The notes under the pieces: generated by a model
Seen by the model: the letters and a program-made list of their open reading frames with translations, nothing else
Databases searched by the model: none
Told to the model about the DNA's origin: nothing
NCBI GenBank assembly: GCA_035604615.1
Contig: DATNID010000065.1
Span: 1 to 64,000 of the forward strand
Direction of reading: 5' to 3'
Length of the DNA stretch: 64,000 bases
Source of the DNA: DATJLY01 sp035604615
GTDB taxonomy: Bacteria > Pseudomonadota > Alphaproteobacteria > ATCC43930 > CGMCC-115725
Made by a program: the position numbers and the translations under genes
Part shown: positions 8,390 to 15,232 of the stretch, in pieces
Layout: each line of letters starts with the position of its first letter
Position numbering within the stretch: the stretch's first letter is position 1

Positions 8390-9511
8390 ATGTCGCACCG
8401 CACGACGCCGCCCTTCCGCGCCGACCATGTCGGCAGCTTGTTGCGCCCGCCGGCGCTGCTCAAGGCGCGCGAGGCGCGCGAGCGCAACGAGATCACGGCC
8501 GCCGAGCTCGCACACATCGAGGACGAGGCGATCCGCGACGCCGTCAAGCTGCAGGAGGACGTGGGGCTCGAGGCGATCACCGACGGCGAGTACCGGCGCT
8601 TCTCGTGGAACAGCGACTTCCTGAAGAGTTTCTCGGGCGTGCGCGTGGTCGAGGGCAAGATCGAGGTGCATTTCCACTCCGATCAGGGCGTGATCGCCGC
8701 CAACAAGCCCACCGGGTTCCGCATCGAGGGCAAGATCGGCCGGCCCAAGCCGATTTTCGCCGGCCAGTTCGCGTTCCTGAAATCGCTGACCCGCGCCACG
8801 CCCAAAGCGACCATCCCATCGCCGACCCTCTTGCATTTCCGCGGCGGGCGCGAGGCGGTCGACGCCAAGGCGTATCCGGACATGGAAGGCTTCTACGCCG
8901 ACCTCGCGAAGGTCTATCGCGAGGAGATCGCGGATTTCGCCGCCGCCGGCTGCCGCTATCTCCAGATCGACGAGACCAACTACGCCTATCTGTGCGACCC
9001 GACTTTGCGCGAGCAGGTCCGCACCAAAATCCACGAGGACCCGGCCCAACTGCCGCACACCTATGCGCGCCTCCTCAACCAGGCCGTTGCCGGCCGTCCC
9101 AAGGACATGGTGGTTTGCATCCATATCTGCCGCGGCAACAGCCAGAGCAGCTGGGTGGCCGAGGGCGGCTACGACCCGGTGGCCGAGACCCTCTTCAACG
9201 AGATCGACGTTGACGGGTATTTCCTCGAATACGACAGCCCGCGCGCCGGCGATTTCTCGCCGCTGCGCTTCGTGCCCAAGGGCAAGATGATCGTCCTGGG
9301 CCTCGTCACCACCAAGCGGCCCCAGCTCGAGACCAAGGACGAATTGAAGCGCCGCATCGACGAGGCCGAGCGCTATGTGCCGCTGGAACAGCTCGCCCTC
9401 TCGCCGCAATGCGGCTTCGCCAGCACCCAATTCGGCAACAAGATCACGCTCGACGACGAGATCGCAAAGCTGCGTCTCGTCGTCGAGGTCGCGCGCGAGG
9501 TTTGGGGCTAG
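8390..9511 (+). CDS. MetE-like cobalamin-independent methionine synthase family protein
   Basis: The 373-residue single-barrel member of the MetE family keeps its zinc ligands: H245 and C247 in CIHICRGN, E280 in YFLEYDS and C341 in PQCGFAS. A substrate-side motif QIDETNYAYL also matches the family. It is only distantly similar to the other MetE-like protein at the far end of the locus, so the two are not recent duplicates. Its place ten bases behind the livK duplicates suggests it acts on the imported compound, for example taking a methyl or alkyl group onto a thiol. That is inference; methionine synthesis itself is possible. Confidence 0.9.
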   Translation: MSHRTTPPFRADHVGSLLRPPALLKAREARERNEITAAELAHIEDEAIRDAVKLQEDVGLEAITDGEYRRFSWNSDFLKSFSGVRVVEGKIEVHFHSDQGVIAANKPTGFRIEGKIGRPKPIFAGQFAFLKSLTRATPKATIPSPTLLHFRGGREAVDAKAYPDMEGFYADLAKVYREEIADFAAAGCRYLQIDETNYAYLCDPTLREQVRTKIHEDPAQLPHTYARLLNQAVAGRPKDMVVCIHICRGNSQSSWVAEGGYDPVAETLFNEIDVDGYFLEYDSPRAGDFSPLRFVPKGKMIVLGLVTTKRPQLETKDELKRRIDEAERYVPLEQLALSPQCGFASTQFGNKITLDDEIAKLRLVVEVAREVWG

Positions 9512-9516
9512 GCGCC

Positions 9517-9613
9517 GTGCGTCCTTCGACTACGCTTCGCTCCGCTCAAGATGAGGACGGTTCTTTGTGCCACAAAGAATTTTCCTCATCCTGAGCGAAG
9601 TCGAAGGACGCAC
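9517..9613. repeat. 97-bp intergenic palindrome between convergent genes
   Basis: Arms GTGCGTCCTTCGACT (9517-9531) and its exact complement (9599-9613) bound an imperfect palindrome. Inside are the near-complementary CTTCGCT...GATGAGGA segments and a perfect inner stem TTCTTTGTG / CACAAAGAA with a one-base loop. Repeats with TCCTTCGA...TCATCCTGAG are common in alphaproteobacterial intergenic DNA. It lies between the ends of two convergent genes and could act as a bidirectional terminator; it has no coding content. Confidence 0.75.
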
Positions 9614-9633
9614 GATCGTCGTGCAATCGGCCT

Positions 9634-10617
9634 TCAATCCGCTTCGAAGCGGTAATACTTGCCGAAGCGCATCAGCGGCTCGTCGCTAAGCGCGAAGAGG
9701 AGCGAGTCCGACGTGGCGCGGTGCTCGAACTTGTACCACAAGGGCGCCACGAACGTGTCGCCGCGTTTCCACTGGAAGCGCTCGTTGCCGATGATGCTTT
9801 CGCCGCTGCCTTCGACGCAGCAGAACACGTGGTTGGTGTTCGAGCGCTGCCGCCGCGTCTTCGTTCCGGACGCGAGCCGCTCCATCGTCAGCATCATGGT
9901 CGGCATGGTGGGCGCCTCGAGCACGACGCGGGGCCCGTGGAAGCCCTCGTTGTCGGCGGTCGCCTTGTCGAGGCGGCGCGCGATGTCGGCTTGCGTGAAA
10001 CGGTAGGGCGAGGTCGTCACCGCGTGCACGTTGGGCTCGAACTTTTGCGGATGATCCTCGTAGAACATGTTCTCGAGCGAGCGCACCAGCGGCACGTCGA
10101 GCCCGTCGAGCCAATAGGCCGGCTGGTCGCCGTCATGCCCGTGCTCGTGCCAGGACCAGCCGGGTGTCAGCACCACGTCGCCCGTCTCCATCGGCGTCTT
10201 CTCGCCGTCGACAGTCGAGTAGGAGCCGTGCGCGTCGATGATGACGCGCAGCGCGTGCGCGGCATGGCGGTGCGAGGGCGCCTTCTCGCCGGGCAGGATC
10301 ATCTGGTAGGCCGAGACCAGAGTCGCCGTGGTCATCGCGTGGTCACGGCCCTTGATCGGATTGCGCATGACGAGGTTGCGCCGCTCGGCGAGCGACACGT
10401 CGATAAGTCGGCCGGCCGCATCGAGCGCCGCCTTGCATTCGTCATAGCGCCAATGGGCGGGCAGGTATGCCGATTGCGGCGCGTCCTCGCGCGCCGGCTG
10501 ATCGCGACGGACCCAGCCGGGCATGATGTTGAACGTCGCCGTCTCCTCGTAGAGAGCCTCGAGCGTCGGGACATTGCGGATCGCATCGATGCGGTCGCTG
10601 GCTGCGCCGTCTGCCAT
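9634..10617 (-). CDS. Gentisate 1,2-dioxygenase-like bicupin
   Basis: The 327-residue protein is a bicupin of the gentisate/1-hydroxy-2-naphthoate dioxygenase type. The first cupin has the metal-binding stretch PSHRHAAHALR and then GDVVLTPGWSWHEHGHDG. A second, less conserved cupin follows (NTNHVFCCVEGSG, GDTFVAPLWYKFEH). The expected role is iron-dependent ring cleavage of a 1,2- or 1,4-dihydroxylated or salicylate-like aromatic acid in the cytoplasm. The length is slightly under that of typical gentisate dioxygenases (about 340-350). The ATG follows AGGAG by about eight bases. No maleylpyruvate isomerase is adjacent, although a fumarylacetoacetate hydrolase-family gene lies at 32903. Exact substrate is uncertain. 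Confidence 0.85.
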   Translation of the reverse strand: MADGAASDRIDAIRNVPTLEALYEETATFNIMPGWVRRDQPAREDAPQSAYLPAHWRYDECKAALDAAGRLIDVSLAERRNLVMRNPIKGRDHAMTTATLVSAYQMILPGEKAPSHRHAAHALRVIIDAHGSYSTVDGEKTPMETGDVVLTPGWSWHEHGHDGDQPAYWLDGLDVPLVRSLENMFYEDHPQKFEPNVHAVTTSPYRFTQADIARRLDKATADNEGFHGPRVVLEAPTMPTMMLTMERLASGTKTRRQRSNTNHVFCCVEGSGESIIGNERFQWKRGDTFVAPLWYKFEHRATSDSLLFALSDEPLMRFGKYYRFEAD

Positions 10618-10763
10618 GGCATGAACTCCTCTGATGTTGGCGCCATTCTGCCCCAAAGCCGGGCGCGGCGGAACCCCGTCGTCTTGTCCCCTGGGCGCGG
10701 GGCTTGACCTGGCCTTGCCGGCGCGGCCAAGAATCCCCAAGCCAACCAACGGGAGCGCGCGCC

Positions 10764-11777
10764 ATGAAATGCTTCGAGCTGCAAGCCACCACGGGACTCG
10801 ACGCGCTCAAAGCGGTGGAACGCGCCGCGCCCAAGCCCGGCCCCAACCAGGTGCTGGTGAAGGTGCGCGCCGCCTCGTTCAACTACCGCGACGTGATGAT
10901 CGCGGGCGGCGGCTATGCCGGACGCGCGAAGCTGCCCCTGATCCCGCTCTCCGACGGCGCCGGCGAGGTGGTCGAGGCGGGCAGCGCGGTGGCGCGCGTC
11001 AAGGCTGGCGACCGCGTGTGCGGCACCTTCTTCCAGCGCTGGCTCGCGGGACCGGTGCGCCCTGACATCCAGGACGCGGCCTTGGGCGGCACCGCCGACG
11101 GCATGCTCACCGAGCTGGCGCTGCTCGAAGGGGACGGCGTCGTGCCGGTGCCGGACCATCTCTCCTATGAAGAGGCGGCGACATTGCCGTGCGCAGCGCT
11201 CACCGCGTGGCATGGGCTCGTCGAGGCGGGCGGGGTCAAGCCGGGCGACGCGGTACTGCTGCTCGGCACCGGCGGCGTGTCGATCTTCGGGCTGCAATTC
11301 GCGAAGCTTGCCGGCGCCCGCGCCATCGTGGTCTCGACCAGCGACGACAAGCTGAAACGCGCGCGCGAGCTGGGCGCGAGCGAGGCGATCAACTCCAAGT
11401 CCGTGGCGGAATGGCAGGACCGGGTGCGCGCGGCCACCGGCGGGCGCGGCGTCGATCACGTGCTCGACGTGACCGGCGGCGAGACCACCGCGAAATCGCT
11501 CGCCTCGCTCCGGCCGGGCGGACACATCGCCATCATCGGCGCGCGGAGCGGCCCCGGCGGCGAGCTCGACCGCCGGCAGATCCTCCAGAAGGGCCTCAAG
11601 GTCACCGGCATCAATGTCGGCAGCCGCGCCATGTTCGAGGCGATGAACCGCGCGATCTCGGCCAATCGCCTGAAGCCGCTGGTCGACCGCACGTTCCCGT
11701 TCAAGGACGCGGTCGCGGCCTATCGCGAGTTCGCCACCGGCAAGCATTTCGGCAAGGTGGTGATCGCGTTCGAGTAG
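10764..11777 (+). CDS. Medium-chain NAD(P)-dependent reductase/dehydrogenase
   Basis: This 337-residue cytoplasmic oxidoreductase belongs to the medium-chain dehydrogenase/reductase family. Its N-terminal GroES-like domain contains FNYRDVMIAGG, in place of the catalytic-zinc cysteine and histidine, so it is probably zinc-free like quinone oxidoreductases. The Rossmann domain carries LLLGTGGVSIFGLQFAK near residues 165-181. It ends six bases before the next gene and is likely co-transcribed with it. It could reduce an enone or quinone, or oxidise an alcohol; the sequence does not say which. Confidence 0.85.
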   Translation: MKCFELQATTGLDALKAVERAAPKPGPNQVLVKVRAASFNYRDVMIAGGGYAGRAKLPLIPLSDGAGEVVEAGSAVARVKAGDRVCGTFFQRWLAGPVRPDIQDAALGGTADGMLTELALLEGDGVVPVPDHLSYEEAATLPCAALTAWHGLVEAGGVKPGDAVLLLGTGGVSIFGLQFAKLAGARAIVVSTSDDKLKRARELGASEAINSKSVAEWQDRVRAATGGRGVDHVLDVTGGETTAKSLASLRPGGHIAIIGARSGPGGELDRRQILQKGLKVTGINVGSRAMFEAMNRAISANRLKPLVDRTFPFKDAVAAYREFATGKHFGKVVIAFE

Positions 11778-11782
11778 GACGC

Positions 11783-13075
11783 ATGGCGAGCGTGCCGACC
11801 GCGACGCGCATCGTACGCCGCGAATCCTGCGCGCCCACCCGCACGCTCGAGGTCGAGATCTGCGTGGTCGGCGCCGGCATCGCCGGCGTCTCGGCGGCGA
11901 TCGAGGCGGCGCGGCTCGGCCGCAAGGTCGCGCTGATCGACGGGCTCCCGGCGCTGGGCGGCCAGGCGGTCAACTCGGTCATCGGCACGTTCTGCGGCCT
12001 GTTTGCCAACGGCGCGAACGGAGCGCAGCTCACCCACGGCATCGCCGACGACATCCTGCGCGAGCTGGGGCGCGAGGGCGCGCTGCACTACCGCTGCGGG
12101 CCGCCGCACACCGTCGTCATGTACGACGAGGTGGCGCTGTCGCGCTGGATCAACGAAGCGGTGCGCGCGGCGGGCATCACCGTCGTGCTCGGCGCGATCC
12201 TGCGCGGCGTCGCTTGGGAGGGAAGCCGCATCGCGCGGCTCGATCTCGCGACCCGCTTCGGCGATCTTTCCATCGCGGCGCGCGGACTGGTCGACGCCAG
12301 CGGCGACGCCGCGCTCGCCTGGCAGGCGGGGCTGCCGTGCCGCGAGTCCGCGAGCGGGCCGATCTACGGGACTCAGATGGTCGTGCTCGAGGATGTCGAC
12401 GAGGCGGCGCAGCCGTCGCGCGAGGAACTCGCCGCGCGGGTCAAAGCGCGCGCGGCCGAGGCCGGGCTGGTGCGGCATGACGGCTTTGCCTTCGTCTTTC
12501 CCGGCCGCGGCACCGCGCTGGTCAACCTGACCCATGTCGAGACCCCGCTCGAACCGGTCGCGGCCTCGGCCAACGCGCTCGCCGGCCGTGCCCAGGCCGA
12601 CAAGGTGGTGGCGTTCCTCAAGCGCGAATACCCGGCCGCCTTCGGCAAAGCGCGAGTGCGGACTTACGGTTTCCCCGGCATCCGCCAGACGCGGTGGATC
12701 GTGGGCGCGCGCCAGCTCGCGGTCGAGGACGTGCGCGCCGGCACGCGCTTTGCCGACGCGGTCGCGCGCACCGCCTGGCCCATCGAGCTGCACGACCGGC
12801 CCGAGGGTTACGTGTGGGAGCCGTTCGGCGCCGACCACATGCACTATGTCCCGTTCGCCAGCATGGTCGCGCCCGGTTGCGAGAATTTGGTCGCCGCCGG
12901 GCGCTGCATCGACGGCGATGTGGCGGCGCTGTCGAGCGTGCGGGTGATGGGGCCGTGCATCGCCATGGGCGCCGCCGCCGCCCACGCCCTCGACCTCGCC
13001 GGCGCGGGAAGCGTGCATCAGATCGATACGGAGGCGCTCCAGGCGCGCGTGCGGGGGAATGTCGAAGGGCCGTAG
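11783..13075 (+). CDS. FAD-dependent oxidoreductase (FAD_oxidored family)
   Basis: The 430-residue flavoprotein has an N-terminal dinucleotide-binding fingerprint VVGAGIAGVSAAIEAARLG at about residues 28-46, the linked LIDGLPALGGQAVNS motif, and a C-terminal FAD-binding segment NLVAAGRCIDGD followed by MGPCIAMGAAAAHAL. These match the FAD-dependent oxidoreductase group often found with catabolic genes and sometimes mis-named fumarate reductase or glucose-inhibited division protein. No membrane segment or signal is seen. The ATG lies five bases after the preceding stop, so the two genes form a small plus-strand operon. The substrate is unknown. Confidence 0.82.
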   Translation: MASVPTATRIVRRESCAPTRTLEVEICVVGAGIAGVSAAIEAARLGRKVALIDGLPALGGQAVNSVIGTFCGLFANGANGAQLTHGIADDILRELGREGALHYRCGPPHTVVMYDEVALSRWINEAVRAAGITVVLGAILRGVAWEGSRIARLDLATRFGDLSIAARGLVDASGDAALAWQAGLPCRESASGPIYGTQMVVLEDVDEAAQPSREELAARVKARAAEAGLVRHDGFAFVFPGRGTALVNLTHVETPLEPVAASANALAGRAQADKVVAFLKREYPAAFGKARVRTYGFPGIRQTRWIVGARQLAVEDVRAGTRFADAVARTAWPIELHDRPEGYVWEPFGADHMHYVPFASMVAPGCENLVAAGRCIDGDVAALSSVRVMGPCIAMGAAAAHALDLAGAGSVHQIDTEALQARVRGNVEGP

Positions 13076-13081
13076 CGCCCT

Positions 13082-13876
13082 TCATCCCGCCATGATGCCG
13101 CCGTCGATCGGGATCACGGTGCCGGTGATGAAGCTCGAGGCGGGGGAGGCCAGCAGCAACGCCAGGCCTTTCAACTCGTCGGTATGTGCGATGCGGCCCA
13201 GCGGCACCATGCGCTCGAACTGGCGCACCACCTCGGGCTCGCGATGGAGCCTGCCGCCGGCGATGTTGGTCAGGAACGGTCCCGGCGCGATGGCGTTGAC
13301 CATGACGTTGGACGGCGCCAGCTCCAGCGCGGCCAGGCGCACGATGTTGATGACCGCCGCCTTGGTCGCGGCATAGGCATAGCCCACCATCCGCTCGGCC
13401 TTGAGCCCCGCCACCGAGGCGGTGACGATGATGCGGCCGGAGCGCTGCTTCTTCATCGGCACCGAGGCGGCGCGTACCGTCTCGAACACGCTGGAGAGGT
13501 TGATGTGCAGCACCTCGCTCCACTTGGCGTGGAGCACCGCGTCCATCTGGCCCTCGGCGGTGCCGAAGCCGGGGCCGGCGCTGATGCCCGCATTGGCGAA
13601 AGCGACATCGAGCCGGCCGTGGCGCGCGGCCACGCCGTCGATCATCGCGCGCAGCTGATCGAGATTGGCGACATCGACATGCGCCGCCTCGACCGCGCAG
13701 CCGGCCTGGTGCAGGCGCGCCACCGCGCGCTCGAGCCCGGCCTCGTCCTTGTCGGCCAGGGTCACGCGCGCGCCGTTCTCGGCCATGACTTCGGCCATGG
13801 CGAGGCCCAACCCGCTCGCCGCGCCGGTGACGATGGCGACGCGGCCGGTGACGTCGAAGATCTGCTCCGCCTTCAT
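13082..13876 (-). CDS. Short-chain dehydrogenase/reductase
   Basis: The 264-residue classical SDR has the cofactor motif TGAASGLGLAM (residues 17-27), the NAG motif in FANAGIS, the catalytic serine in VTASVAG, the YAYAATKAA active-site tyrosine-lysine pair and the PG motif in NAIAPGPFLTN. It acts in the cytoplasm on a hydroxyl or keto group with NAD(P)H. The start follows an ideal GGAGGA site. It is the last gene of a minus-strand operon, eleven bases after the MmgE/PrpD gene. The C-terminal GTVIPIDGGIMAG is the usual SDR ending. Substrate unknown. Confidence 0.9.
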   Translation of the reverse strand: MKAEQIFDVTGRVAIVTGAASGLGLAMAEVMAENGARVTLADKDEAGLERAVARLHQAGCAVEAAHVDVANLDQLRAMIDGVAARHGRLDVAFANAGISAGPGFGTAEGQMDAVLHAKWSEVLHINLSSVFETVRAASVPMKKQRSGRIIVTASVAGLKAERMVGYAYAATKAAVINIVRLAALELAPSNVMVNAIAPGPFLTNIAGGRLHREPEVVRQFERMVPLGRIAHTDELKGLALLLASPASSFITGTVIPIDGGIMAG

Positions 13877-13887
13877 GCCATCCTCCT

Positions 13888-15222
13888 TCAAATGCCGCGC
13901 GCGCAAGCGGTCAGGATCGAAGCGTCCGCCTCGCCCGCGAGGCCCCAGCAGGCGCGCGCGAGCGTCTCCGCCGCGCCCGGCGCCAGCCGCCCCTCGCACA
14001 GCTCGGCGAGCTTGCGGGTGAGGTCGGCGTCGCTCGGCGGCCGCTCGGCCGCGCCCATGGCGTGATCGACGTGGCGGCGCAGGATGCTGCCGTCACGCAG
14101 GACCAGTTCGATCTCGGCCTCGTCGGTGCGCCATCGCGGCTCGGCGCGCGCCGTGACGCGCTTGCGCAGCGCCGACACCACCTTGTCGCGCACCGTCGCG
14201 TCCGAGAACTGGGCGATGCCGGCCGCGCGCGTGGCGAGCGCGACCGCGACCCAGTGATGGACGCTGAACGTGCCCTCGACGGCGTTGGCGGGCTCGGGCC
14301 GGCCGCACAGCTCGAGGCACAGCGGGTGGACCGCGAGGCGAATTTCGGCGATGGCGTCGGGAGCAGGCGCGTGCTCGCGCGCGAGCTCCAAGGCGCCGGT
14401 GATCGCGGCGTGGGTGACGATGCCGGAAGGGAATGGCTTGTAGGCGTTTTGCAGGATTTGAAAATTCGTGCCGAGCCCGGCGGTGATGACTTTCAAGTCA
14501 GCACCGGGCGCGACCTGGACGAAGAGGCCGCGCCTGCCTTCGAGCGGCGTTTCGGGCGCGGTCACGCCGGCTCGCGCGAGAAGCGCCGCCCAGAGTCCTT
14601 CCTCGGCGGCGCAGCCCGCGACGAGGTTCTTGGCCATGGTGCCGTGGGTCTCGCGCGTTCCGGCGGCGCGCGATGCGGCGATGGCGATGGCATACACCAT
14701 GCGGTCCTCGTCGAGGCCGAGCACGCGGCCTGCCGCCACCGCCGCGCCGATCCCGCCGACGAGCCCGGTCATGTAGTAGGCGCCCGGCGTCTTGGGCGCG
14801 AGCGCCAGCGCGACGCGGCACTGCGTCTCGATGCCGAGCGCGAGCGCGTGGAGGAATTCCGACCCCGAAATGCGCTGACGCTCGACCAGCGCCAGGAGCG
14901 CGCTCGCCGCCGGCCCGGTCGGATGCACGACGCTGGCGAGATGAGTGTCGTCATAGTCCGCGACGGTCGAGGCGATGCCGTTGAGCAGCGCCGCCTTCAG
15001 CGCATCGACCCGCTCGCTCCGGCCCAGCAGCGCCGCCTCGCGCGGGCCCGAGAACGGATCGAGCGCGGCCAAGCTGCGCTCCACCGTCGCGTCGCGGCTG
15101 CCCCACACCGGGCAGCCGATCCAGTTGACCAGCGCCCGTGCCGCCTCGTGCCGCACCGCGTCGGGAAGCTCGTCCCAGCGCGAGCGGACGGCGAAGCGGG
15201 CAAGGGCGCGCGTCTCGGTCAT
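13888..15222 (-). CDS. MmgE/PrpD family protein
   Basis: This 444-residue protein shows the MmgE/PrpD (2-methylcitrate dehydratase/aconitate-decarboxylase) fold: an all-helical N-terminal domain with the conserved DYDDTHLASVVHPTGPAAS and a C-terminal alpha/beta lid. Family members dehydrate or decarboxylate tricarboxylic acids, and many members in catabolic clusters have unassigned substrates. The conserved histidine of DDTH and the KPFPSG segment near residue 255 are retained. It lies ten bases after the acyl-adenylating fusion gene and eleven before the SDR, so the three are probably co-transcribed. No other methylcitrate-cycle gene is nearby, which argues against a simple PrpD role. Confidence 0.88.
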   Translation of the reverse strand: MTETRALARFAVRSRWDELPDAVRHEAARALVNWIGCPVWGSRDATVERSLAALDPFSGPREAALLGRSERVDALKAALLNGIASTVADYDDTHLASVVHPTGPAASALLALVERQRISGSEFLHALALGIETQCRVALALAPKTPGAYYMTGLVGGIGAAVAAGRVLGLDEDRMVYAIAIAASRAAGTRETHGTMAKNLVAGCAAEEGLWAALLARAGVTAPETPLEGRRGLFVQVAPGADLKVITAGLGTNFQILQNAYKPFPSGIVTHAAITGALELAREHAPAPDAIAEIRLAVHPLCLELCGRPEPANAVEGTFSVHHWVAVALATRAAGIAQFSDATVRDKVVSALRKRVTARAEPRWRTDEAEIELVLRDGSILRRHVDHAMGAAERPPSDADLTRKLAELCEGRLAPGAAETLARACWGLAGEADASILTACARGI

Positions 15223-15232
15223 GGCTTCCCCG

